A stretch of DNA of 64,000 nt. Origin: Mesobacillus sp. S13. GTDB taxonomy: Bacteria; Bacillota; Bacilli; Bacillales; Cytobacillaceae. The position numbers and the translations under genes are program-made. Below are positions 54,679 through 62,318 of this stretch, in pieces (the stretch's first letter is position 1; each line of letters opens with the position of its first letter). The stretch lies in contig NZ_CP084622.1 in NCBI RefSeq assembly GCF_020422885.1, positions 2,809,001-2,873,000 on the forward strand. Reading direction: 5' to 3'. Below the pieces are notes generated by a model. It was not told where the DNA came from, searched no databases, and saw only the letters and a list, made by a program, of their open reading frames with translations.

Positions 54679-56904
54679 ATGGAACAATGGAAAGGCTTTA
54701 AAAATGGTGCTTGGCAGGATGAAATCAATGTTCGGGACTTTATCCTAAGGAACTTCTCTGAATATGTTGGTGATTCCAGCTTCCTAGAAAGTGCAACTGA
54801 AGAAACACTTCAATTATGGCAGCAGGTAATGGAATTAACGAAACAGGAACGTGACAATGGCGGTGTCCTTGATATGGATACCAAGGTTGTTTCCACGATT
54901 ACTTCCCATGGCCCAGGATATCTTGATAAGTCAAAAGAAAAGGTTGTAGGCTTCCAGACAGATCAGCCTTTCAAACGCTCTATGCAGCCTTTCGGCGGCA
55001 TTCGCATGGCTAAGGCTGCTTGTGAAGCATATGGTTTTGAATTGGATAAAGAAGTCGAGAAAATCTTTACCGACTTCCGTAAAACGCATAACCAGGGTGT
55101 ATTCGATGTTTATACAAAGGAAATGCTTCAGGCTCGCAAAGCCGGAATCATTACTGGCTTGCCAGATGCTTATGGCCGCGGCCGTATCATTGGTGACTAT
55201 CGTCGTGTAGCTCTTTATGGTGTTGACTTCCTGATGGAGCAAAAGAAGAAAGACCATGGGATGACTAGCAATGTCATGACTGAGGACACCATGCGCCTGA
55301 GAGAGGAAATCTCTGAGCAATACCGTTCATTGAATGAATTGAAGCAGCTTGCAGAGAGCTATGGTTATGATATTTCCAAGCCAGCAACTAATGCAACGGA
55401 AGCTTTCCAATGGGTCTACTTCGCATACCTTGCAGCAATCAAAGAACAGAATGGCGCAGCGATGAGCCTTGGACGCGTTGCAACATTCCTTGACATCTAT
55501 ATTGAACGCGACCTTCAAAATGGCACACTTACTGAAAAAGAAGCACAGGAAATCGTTGACCACTTCGTCATGAAACTTCGCCTGGTGAAATTCGCACGTA
55601 CACCTGATTACAATGAATTATTCAGCGGTGACCCTACCTGGGTAACAGAATCAATTGGCGGAATGGCGCATAACGGGCAATCACTTGTTACAAAGAACTC
55701 TTTCCGTTTCCTTCATACACTTGATAATCTCGGCCCTGCACCAGAACCAAACTTGACAGTGCTATGGTCACCTGCCCTGCCTGAGAATTTCAAGAAGTAT
55801 TGTGCTGAAATGTCCATCAAAACGAGCTCAATCCAGTATGAAAATGACGATTTGATGCGCTGTGAATATGGCGATGACTATGGTATCGCATGCTGCGTGT
55901 CAGCGATGGAAATCGGAAAGCAGATGCAATTCTTCGGAGCTCGCGCAAACCTGGCAAAAGCATTGCTATATGCAATTAATGGCGGTGTTGATGAAAAGCT
56001 TAAGGTCCAAGTGGCTCCTGCATTTAGCCCAATCACTTCCGATGTACTTGACTACAAAGAAGTCATGGAAAAATTCGATAATGTAATGGAATGGCTTGCT
56101 GGCCTTTACATTAACACTCTCAATGTCATCCACTATATGCATGATAAATACAGCTACGAAAGAATCGAAATGGCACTGCATGACACTGAAGTCCTTCGCA
56201 CGATGGCTACAGGTATTGCTGGCTTAAGCGTAGTAGCAGACTCATTGAGCGCAATCAAGAATGCGAAGGTAAAAGTAATCCGTGACGAAAACGGCATTGC
56301 CGTTGATTTTGAAACTGAAGGCGACTTCCCTAAGTATGGAAACAACGATGATTGTGTTGACAGCATCGCGGTTGAACTCGTGAAAAACTTCATGACAAAG
56401 CTGCGCAAGCATCCGACGTATCGCAATTCTATGCATACGATGTCAATCTTAACGATTACTTCAAACGTCGTTTATGGCAAAAAGACTGGCAATACACCAG
56501 ATGGACGCCGCGCTGGCGAACCATTCGCTCCAGGTGCTAACCCAATGCACGGCCGTGATACTAAAGGAACTCTTGCTTCCCTGTCATCTGTAGCAAAACT
56601 GCCATACAGCTATGCAATGGACGGCATTTCAAATACTTTCTCCATCGTGCCAAAAGCACTTGGAAAAGATGAAGACAGCCGGACAAATAACCTAGTATCC
56701 ATCCTTGATGGCTATGCGATCAAAGAAGGACATCACTTAAACGTCAACGTCTTCAACAGAGAAACTCTATTGAACGCTATGGAGCATCCTGAAGAGTATC
56801 CACAGCTGACAATCCGCGTTTCTGGATACGCAGTAAACTTCATCAAGCTTACACGTGAGCAGCAGCTGGATGTCATTAACCGGACATTCCATGAAACAAT
56901 GTAA
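54679..56904 (+). CDS. pflB: formate C-acetyltransferase (pyruvate formate-lyase)
   Basis: A 741-residue glycyl-radical enzyme that splits pyruvate and CoA to acetyl-CoA and formate during anaerobic growth. The adjacent catalytic cysteines are in [13 protein letters not shown] (about residues 411-412), and the radical glycine in [13 protein letters not shown] near the C-terminus. Length and start are normal; AGAGGTGAAC precedes the ATG. The activating enzyme follows directly. The upstream region holds Rex/Fnr-like sites and a long AT-rich stretch, consistent with oxygen control. Confidence 0.96.
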   Translation: MEQWKGFKNGAWQDEINVRDFILRNFSEYVGDSSFLESATEETLQLWQQVMELTKQERDNGGVLDMDTKVVSTITSHGPGYLDKSKEKVVGFQTDQPFKRSMQPFGGIRMAKAACEAYGFELDKEVEKIFTDFRKTHNQGVFDVYTKEMLQARKAGIITGLPDAYGRGRIIGDYRRVALYGVDFLMEQKKKDHGMTSNVMTEDTMRLREEISEQYRSLNELKQLAESYGYDISKPATNATEAFQWVYFAYLAAIKEQNGAAMSLGRVATFLDIYIERDLQNGTLTEKEAQEIVDHFVMKLRLVKFARTPDYNELFSGDPTWVTESIGGMAHNGQSLVTKNSFRFLHTLDNLGPAPEPNLTVLWSPALPENFKKYCAEMSIKTSSIQYENDDLMRCEYGDDYGIACCVSAMEIGKQMQFFGARANLAKALLYAINGGVDEKLKVQVAPAFSPITSDVLDYKEVMEKFDNVMEWLAGLYINTLNVIHYMHDKYSYERIEMALHDTEVLRTMATGIAGLSVVADSLSAIKNAKVKVIRDENGIAVDFETEGDFPKYGNNDDCVDSIAVELVKNFMTKLRKHPTYRNSMHTMSILTITSNVVYGKKTGNTPDGRRAGEPFAPGANPMHGRDTKGTLASLSSVAKLPYSYAMDGISNTFSIVPKALGKDEDSRTNNLVSILDGYAIKEGHHLNVNVFNRETLLNAMEHPEEYPQLTIRVSGYAVNFIKLTREQQLDVINRTFHETM

Positions 56905-56980
56905 ATAAATTATGTGTTAAGAAACAGGATTTCCGTCCCCTGTGGCGGAAACTCCTGTTTTATAGAAAGGAGAAATCATC

Positions 56981-57721
56981 ATGATCGGAAACATTCATTC
57001 TATTGAAACCTTCGGAACCGTAGACGGACCTGGGATTCGCTATGTCATCTTTACACAGGGGTGCCTCCTGCGCTGTCAATTTTGCCATAACGCAGACACC
57101 TGGGAAATTGGCACGGGCAAACAAATGTCTGTTTCCGAGATCATCGATGATTTAAAAGCCTACCTGCCTTTCATTGAAGCATCAGGGGGCGGCATCACAG
57201 TTAGCGGCGGTGAACCGCTATTACAGATTCCTTTCATTACGGAACTCTTCAAGGAGTGCAAAAAGCTCGGAGTACACACTACCATTGATTCTTCTGGAGG
57301 TTGTTACTCAACTGCTCCCCTTTTTCAGGAGCAGCTGGCAGAGCTTTTAAATTATACTGACCTGATCCTATTAGATTTAAAGCATATCAATCGAAAAAAA
57401 CATATCAAACTGACAGGTATGGCAAATGATCATATATTGGATTTTGCTCGCTTTTTATCCGATCATCAAGTACCTATCTGGATCCGTCATGTCCTTGTCC
57501 CGGGCATCACCAATGAGATGGAGGACCTCTCCAAATTAGGTGAGTTTATTGGCACACTGGAAAATGTTCAGAAACTTGAAGTTTTGCCATATCATAAGCT
57601 TGGTGTTTATAAATGGGAAGCATTAGGCCTCGAGTATCCACTTAAAGATGTCGAACCTCCATCAGAAGATGAAGCGGAGAATGCCTATAAACTATTGACG
57701 GCCCATATATATAATCATTAA
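56981..57721 (+). CDS. pflA: pyruvate formate-lyase activating enzyme (radical SAM)
   Basis: A 246-residue radical SAM enzyme that places the glycyl radical on PflB. The 4Fe-4S motif is Cys28-x3-Cys32-x2-Cys35 in TQGCLLRCQFCHNADTW; SAM-binding GGGITVSGGEPLLQ and DLILLDLKHI follow. It lies 76 bp after pflB with AAAGGAG before the ATG. Confidence 0.96.
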   Translation: MIGNIHSIETFGTVDGPGIRYVIFTQGCLLRCQFCHNADTWEIGTGKQMSVSEIIDDLKAYLPFIEASGGGITVSGGEPLLQIPFITELFKECKKLGVHTTIDSSGGCYSTAPLFQEQLAELLNYTDLILLDLKHINRKKHIKLTGMANDHILDFARFLSDHQVPIWIRHVLVPGITNEMEDLSKLGEFIGTLENVQKLEVLPYHKLGVYKWEALGLEYPLKDVEPPSEDEAENAYKLLTAHIYNH

Positions 57722-57752
57722 CAGCAGGATTTGTCCCTGCTGTTTTTTTCTG
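57720..57752 (+). terminator. terminator of pflBA
   Basis: AACAGCAGG/CCTGCTGTT nine-base stem with an ATTTGTC loop, followed by a T run. Confidence 0.9.
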
Positions 57753-57812
57753 CATACTATTTTGATATTTTTTTAGTATCATAGAGCTACTTGGTTATAG
57801 TGGAGGAATTGT

Positions 57813-58544
57813 ATGTATCAATTGTTTTCTGAAATCAGTAGCTGGTTGAGCAGCCCTTTTTTTACACTTGTTAATCAGACTGAACAAATCCCCTTATTGG
57901 CCAGCTTCCTGTTAGGACTTGTCGGCGCGCTTGCCCCATGCCAGCTGACAGGAAATATTGGTGCTATTACCTACTATGGCAATAGGAGCCTGCAATCAAA
58001 AGGCCAGTGGGTCGAGATTTTCTTTTTCATGCTTGGTAAAATTATGGTCTTTACACTTCTGGGCCTTGCAGTCTGGCTGGTTGGACAGAGCTTCCAGCAA
58101 GTTTTGCCAGAATTTTTCTCCTGGTTCCGTAAATTGATGGGTCCCCTTTTCATCCTGATTGGCCTGTCATTACTTGGACTCTTCGCATTTAATTGGATTA
58201 ACACCTTGACTTCAGTTCTGCCACAGTGGAAAGGAAGCGGAAAAACAGGCTCGTTTTTAATGGGGGTAAGCTTTTCCATCGCATTCTGCCCTACAATGTT
58301 TTCCTTATTCTTCTTTACTCTGATGCCGATCGTCCTGAATACAACATACGGAGCTGTGCTTCCCTCCGTATTTGCTATTGGCACTTCCATCCCGCTGATC
58401 ATCTTTGCGGCAATCATCTCCTACATAGGCCTGAATGGAGCATTGATGAAGAAAGGCCGCAAATTCGGGATGGCCGTACAAAAAACAACCGGATTCATTT
58501 TGATCTTTGTAGGCATCTTGGATACCATTACTTACTGGGGATAG
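57813..58544 (+). CDS. CcdA/DsbD-like membrane protein
   Basis: A 243-residue protein with six hydrophobic helices. Paired cysteine motifs in helices 1 and 4, GALAPCQLTGNIGAITY and FSIAFCPTMFSLFFF, are those of CcdA/DsbD transmembrane thiol carriers (also called cytochrome c biogenesis or TauE/SafE-like). It may pass reducing power out for cytochrome c or copper-protein maturation; the window has a dihaem cytochrome, SCO and a cupredoxin. GGAGG precedes the ATG. Confidence 0.82.
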   Translation: MYQLFSEISSWLSSPFFTLVNQTEQIPLLASFLLGLVGALAPCQLTGNIGAITYYGNRSLQSKGQWVEIFFFMLGKIMVFTLLGLAVWLVGQSFQQVLPEFFSWFRKLMGPLFILIGLSLLGLFAFNWINTLTSVLPQWKGSGKTGSFLMGVSFSIAFCPTMFSLFFFTLMPIVLNTTYGAVLPSVFAIGTSIPLIIFAAIISYIGLNGALMKKGRKFGMAVQKTTGFILIFVGILDTITYWG

Positions 58545-58545
58545 A

Positions 58546-58580
58546 AAAAAAGAAGGCCGACAACTTGTCAGCCTTCTTTG
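58546..58580. terminator. bidirectional terminator between the CcdA-like and antiporter genes
   Basis: AAAGAAGGC-C-GACA/TGTC-A-GCCTTCTTT stem with A and T runs; overlaps the end of the antiporter gene. Confidence 0.85.
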
Positions 58581-60151
58581 TCATGGGAAAGTTCCACTAT
58601 AGTTTCCGTTAGTTTCCTGCGTTCTGTTTCAGCTGTTTCTGAAGATATGATTTCTTCCTTTGATAGCTTATCAACTGCTTCGTGCTCAGCGTAAAATATA
58701 ACCTTCCGTAAAGTCTCATATTGCTTTTCCTTTAATTCAGGTTTCCTGCGGTATAATTCATCCAATTCAGCAATTGTTATTTCCATTTTTTGCTGATACT
58801 TACTTACATATTCATCTGTGACCGTTTTTGTAAGATAGAACTTCCCTTTTGCATCATTTATTTCTTTGAGTGCACTTTCATACCTATGGAGTTGTGAAAG
58901 CAGCAATTCATATTCCCCATATTCCTCCTCTTTTTTGTTTATTCCCAAAAAGGAAATAAGAGGCTTGATCGTTAAACCCTGTACTACAAGCGAAAACAGG
59001 ACGACACTGAAAGCCAATATCAAGAGATCTTCCCTGCCATCAAAACTTCTTGGAAGACTCAATACAAGTGCAATGGAGAGTGAGCCCTTCAGTCCTCCCC
59101 AGTTTAAAATATGCTTCCACCTTACACTGAAATCCCTAATGAATGACATGCTTGTATAAACTGCCGCACTACGGGCAACGAGGACAACGAAAATGGCTAA
59201 GACGATCATACCCCATTTCTCAGTCATATCAATTCTTGTAATTTCGAGCCCAATCATTAAAAAGACAATTGAGTTGGCCAACAATGCTGCAACATCCCAA
59301 AAATTATTAATGTTCAATTTTGTTGTCGGGCTCATTCCTATTTTCGAGCCAAAATTCCCAAAGATAAGGGCTGCGACAACAACTGCAATGACACCGGAAG
59401 CGTGCAAGCTTTCAGCTATCAGGAAGGAGCCATAAAACAAGAGAATACTAAAAATGATTTCCAATGGATAATCATCAAAATACTTGGTTAATACAGAAAA
59501 TCCATATCCTAAAGCTCCTCCTACAATCAAGCCAAGAGAAATAACCCTTATGAAATCCCATAACCCCATGCCAAGACCTGACCATCCTGCATCCAGATAA
59601 GATATCAAAGAAAAGGCAGAAATTTTGAAAAGGACTACCGCCAGTCCATCATTGAACAAGCTTTCTCCTTCAATTACCACTGAAAGCCTCTTTTTAACCC
59701 CTACACTTTTAAAAATGGATAATACACTGACGGGATCAGTCGCACTCATCAATGCTCCAAAAACAAAAGCAGCTGGAAGTGATAGACCTAAAAAGAAGTG
59801 GGCTGTGAACCCAATGATCAGGAATGACAATAAAGTTCCGCCAAATGCCAGAGCCAGTATCGGTTTCTTATTTTCCTTTAAATGTGAAAATGGAAGCTTT
59901 AAGGCTGCTTCCCCGAGAAGAGCGGGGAGAAAGAGAGTAATGATGACAAAATTAAATATTTCCCCTTCGGTAATGAACATTTTTAGAGGCTCAAGCAATG
60001 GAATATTAAACAAACCTATTAATGCGCCGACTATCACAAGTGCTATGGGATAGGGCTGTTTTACCTTCTTTGCTATTGCAGTAATCCCGGCAGCTATCAA
60101 CACTAAAAAGAATCCAGTTTCAAAAATATGATGTAAATTAACTTCTTCCAA
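58568..60151 (-). CDS. Na+/H+ antiporter, CPA1 family
   Basis: A 527-residue antiporter: about 12 membrane helices (residues 10-400) and a C-terminal cytoplasmic helical tail of about 120 residues. The ion site is visible in ALMSATDPVSVLSIFKSVGV and ESLFNDGLAVVLF; WGGLKGSLSIALVLSLP is the third family segment. It exchanges Na+ or K+ for protons. Start is TTG 60151, eight bases after GGAG. Confidence 0.9.
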   Translation of the reverse strand: MEEVNLHHIFETGFFLVLIAAGITAIAKKVKQPYPIALVIVGALIGLFNIPLLEPLKMFITEGEIFNFVIITLFLPALLGEAALKLPFSHLKENKKPILALAFGGTLLSFLIIGFTAHFFLGLSLPAAFVFGALMSATDPVSVLSIFKSVGVKKRLSVVIEGESLFNDGLAVVLFKISAFSLISYLDAGWSGLGMGLWDFIRVISLGLIVGGALGYGFSVLTKYFDDYPLEIIFSILLFYGSFLIAESLHASGVIAVVVAALIFGNFGSKIGMSPTTKLNINNFWDVAALLANSIVFLMIGLEITRIDMTEKWGMIVLAIFVVLVARSAAVYTSMSFIRDFSVRWKHILNWGGLKGSLSIALVLSLPRSFDGREDLLILAFSVVLFSLVVQGLTIKPLISFLGINKKEEEYGEYELLLSQLHRYESALKEINDAKGKFYLTKTVTDEYVSKYQQKMEITIAELDELYRRKPELKEKQYETLRKVIFYAEHEAVDKLSKEEIISSETAETERRKLTETIVELSHDKEG

Positions 60152-60300
60152 TTATTCCACTCCAATCCCTTTCGAATTCATATTTTTCCTTATTTTTAAA
60201 AACGTTTCAGTTTTACCATGCTTTTTTCAAGAAAAAACAATACTAGTTTAACCAATTCTTTTTTCCTCTTTGCCATTATTGACATATTTAGAGCGAAATA

Positions 60301-60331
60301 TAAAAAAGCCATGAAATAGTCCATGGCTTTA
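60301..60331 (-). terminator. terminator of the gene at 60329
   Basis: AAAGCCATG/CATGGCTTT stem with an A run before it that gives the T tract on the minus strand. Confidence 0.8.
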
Positions 60332-60646
60332 TGCTATATTCATATTTTCCTTGTAACCTGGTTCACAGTTGATGCACACTGCTTCGTCGTAATCATCTGT
60401 GTTGACATCTTCCGGGTTATATTCGACACCACATAATGCGCATTCTACCATTTCTTCCTCAACGTATTCTGCTGCTTCTGGAATTCCATCATTGACCTGT
60501 ATTTCCCCCACCCAAACCCCACTTATGGAAGACATTTCGTTTTCTATATTTTCATTTGCCGCTTCTTCGGTTTCCCATACTCCATGATCCCAGAGCATCT
60601 CATCAGCATCTCCTGAATTGACCATTAATCCATATACTTTTTTCAT
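60329..60646 (-). CDS. hypothetical acidic protein with zinc-ribbon-like end, 105 residues
   Basis: Begins MKKVYGLMVNSGDADEMLWD and has a conserved-looking HGVWETEEAANENIENEM segment. The C-terminus has C-x2-C (VECALCGVEY) and C-x2-C (AVCINCEPGY), 23 residues apart, able to bind one zinc. No family recognised. AAAGGGG sets the start at 60646; the frame to 60799 lacks one. Confidence 0.6.
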   Translation of the reverse strand: MKKVYGLMVNSGDADEMLWDHGVWETEEAANENIENEMSSISGVWVGEIQVNDGIPEAAEYVEEEMVECALCGVEYNPEDVNTDDYDEAVCINCEPGYKENMNIA

Positions 60647-60848
60647 AATCGCTACCCCTTTCGAATAGGCGCTGTTTATATTGAAGATTTGTTCTATATA
60701 CTTAACCTCTTTTCTTCCATTTGAAACCCGCATAATATTTACAATGTCTGGGAAACGAAACTTTTCATTTCCTTTAATCGTATATTGATAATAGGCCATT
60801 GTTCAAATATACTTGATTAATGAGTCAAAAAATGAAAGAGGTGATGGC

Positions 60849-61136
60849 ATGATGCTTGAGTTATATGCACAATCCGTGGATGCAACAGCGGTTTATAGTG
60901 TTTATTTGACCGTGTTAATAAGCATGTCGATGTCCGCACTGTGGATGTTCAGTAACCCTTCATTTATAGACTCGTATATTTTACAAATCAAAATGAAGTC
61001 ATCTGATTATGATGCAGCTTTTAAAAACAAAGCTGACCTCATCACAAGATTTCAACTGCGAATCCTTAAACGAATAAGAATAAAGATTGATCCCGGTGAT
61101 GAAGACAGCCATTTTTCTCCTTTAGTGAATGACTAA
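60849..61136 (+). CDS. hypothetical membrane protein, 95 residues
   Basis: One transmembrane helix (VYLTVLISMSMSALWMF) after a short start MMLELYAQSVDATA, then a basic cytoplasmic tail (RFQLRILKRIRIKIDPGDED). GAGGTGATGG lies before the ATG at 60849. It is 22 bp upstream of yidC on the same strand and probably in one operon. No family recognised. Confidence 0.6.
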   Translation: MMLELYAQSVDATAVYSVYLTVLISMSMSALWMFSNPSFIDSYILQIKMKSSDYDAAFKNKADLITRFQLRILKRIRIKIDPGDEDSHFSPLVND

Positions 61137-61158
61137 GCTATAATTTAGGAGGAGAAAA

Positions 61159-61929
61159 ATGAAAAAGCTTTACACCATGATTTTTATTCTATCTATACCA
61201 ATCCTATTAACTGGCTGCCAGGCTATGACCAGCGAAGGTTCCTTTTTCCAGACAACATTTATTAATCCCTTCACTTGGCTGATTCAGCTTTTTGCAGGTC
61301 TGACCGGTGGAAGTTACGGGCTCGCAATCATCATGATCACCTTGTTGATCAGACTGGTATTAATGCCGCTAATGTTAAAACAATATAAAAACCAGCAGAA
61401 CATGAAAGAAAAAATGGAAATCGTGAAGCCAGAAATGGATGAAATCCAGAAGAAACTAAAAGGAACCAAAGATCCTGCTGAGCAGCGGAAGCTACAACAG
61501 GAAATGATGGGCCTCTATCAAAAGCATGGAGTGAATCCACTTTCAGTTGGGTGTCTGCCAATGCTGATCCAAATGCCGATTTTAATGGGTCTTTATTATG
61601 CAATTAGAGGTTCTGCTGAAATTGCCAGCCATTCATTCCTTTGGTTTAACCTTGGACATTCGGATGTATGGATTACCGCAGCAGCTGGTGTGATCTATTT
61701 CCTTCAGTCTAAGGTAAGCATGATGAACATGACCGCAGAACAGCAGAAGCAAATGAAGATCATGGGGATGCTGTCACCGATCATGATTGTCATGTTCTCG
61801 CTGAACGCCCCCTCTGCCCTTCCGCTTTACTGGACGATCGGGGGAATTTTCCTTATTATCCAAACATTATTAGCGAGGAAAATTTATCAAACTAAAGATA
61901 CTTCTGTAAAAGTTGAACAACAAGTGTAA
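61159..61929 (+). CDS. yidC: YidC/Oxa1/SpoIIIJ-family membrane insertase
   Basis: A 256-residue lipoprotein insertase. Lipobox LLTGC (Cys20); the helix region NPFTWLIQLFAGLTGGSYGL begins the five-helix core, which contains the groove arginine in TLLIRLVLMPLMLKQYKNQQ; coiled loop of residues 90-130; MLIQMPILMGLYYAIRGS and PSALPLYWTIGGIFLIIQTL. It inserts membrane proteins with or without SecYEG. Bacillus has two paralogues (SpoIIIJ and YqjG); this one lies away from rpmH-rnpA, so it is likely the second. Confidence 0.92.
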   Translation: MKKLYTMIFILSIPILLTGCQAMTSEGSFFQTTFINPFTWLIQLFAGLTGGSYGLAIIMITLLIRLVLMPLMLKQYKNQQNMKEKMEIVKPEMDEIQKKLKGTKDPAEQRKLQQEMMGLYQKHGVNPLSVGCLPMLIQMPILMGLYYAIRGSAEIASHSFLWFNLGHSDVWITAAAGVIYFLQSKVSMMNMTAEQQKQMKIMGMLSPIMIVMFSLNAPSALPLYWTIGGIFLIIQTLLARKIYQTKDTSVKVEQQV

Positions 61930-61936
61930 GTAATCC

Positions 61937-61962
61937 GCCTGGCATATAGCCAGGCTTTTTTT
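61937..61962 (+). terminator. terminator of yidC
   Basis: GCCTGGC-ATATA-GCCAGGC stem followed by a run of seven or more T. Confidence 0.92.
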
Positions 61963-62026
61963 GTGGAATATTATGGTTGACACCAAATATTCCATCAAGT
62001 TATACTGTGAATTAATGATATTCGAA

Positions 62027-62262
62027 GGGAATGGTAAAGAGCCGATGAAATACTAATCTTATTTTCTGCCCGATTTTTCAAATATGAAAAAACGTGTTGC
62101 CCGGAAATAGGATTAGTCTGCCCTTTAAGCCATTCCAAGTCGATTTATAGCCAGATGTAAGCATATAGCCTTTTGGCATTCCTATGCTTGTTTCGTGGCG
62201 CATGAATCAATTGTGATTGCCATTGCAGAACCTTCCGGGAAAACATCTGGGAGGTTTTTTTG
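62027..62262 (+). promoter_or_regulatory. long structured leader with conditional terminator before the VmlR-like gene
   Basis: No gene occupies 61963-62262, but the RNA folds strongly. GGAATGG-TAAAG (62028-62039) pairs with CTTTA-AG-CCATTCC (to 62136); inside, ACTAATCTTATTTTC (62052-62066) pairs over 15 bases with GGAAATAGGATTAGT (62103-62117), enclosing an ATTTTTCA/TGAAAAA hairpin. AAGCATA/TATGCTT forms a third hairpin near 62158-62190. A terminator, AACCTTCC/GGGAGGTT plus T7, ends at 62261. Such leaders precede antibiotic-inducible ABC-F genes in Bacillus and Listeria. Confidence 0.75.
62229..62262 (+). terminator. attenuator terminator in the VmlR-like leader
   Basis: Stem AACCTTCC (62229-62236) with GGGAGGTT (62249-62256), one G-U pair, then TTTTTTT. 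Its right arm GGGAGG doubles as a ribosome binding site for the leader ORF at 62263. Confidence 0.8.
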
Positions 62263-62292
62263 ATGGAGAAAATACTCACCTTCATTCACTAG
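62263..62292 (+). CDS. leader peptide MEKILTFIH
   Basis: Nine codons and a TAG. GGGAGG, the right arm of the attenuator, lies eight bases before the ATG. The bases TCACCTT at 62276-62282 (codons 5-7) are complementary to AAGGTGG at 62304-62310, the ribosome binding site of the main gene. A ribosome stalled on this peptide could free that site, as in erm and cat leaders. The peptide is not one I know. Confidence 0.6.
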   Translation: MEKILTFIH

Positions 62293-62318
62293 TCACAAAA
62301 CGAAAGGTGGAATTCTTT

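Noticed and set aside
62089..62112. Leader peptide MKKRVARK in the VmlR-like leader (ATG near 62084)
   Set aside because: The basic sequence is attractive as a drug-dependent arrest peptide, but no ribosome binding site precedes it and it lies inside a 15-bp helix.
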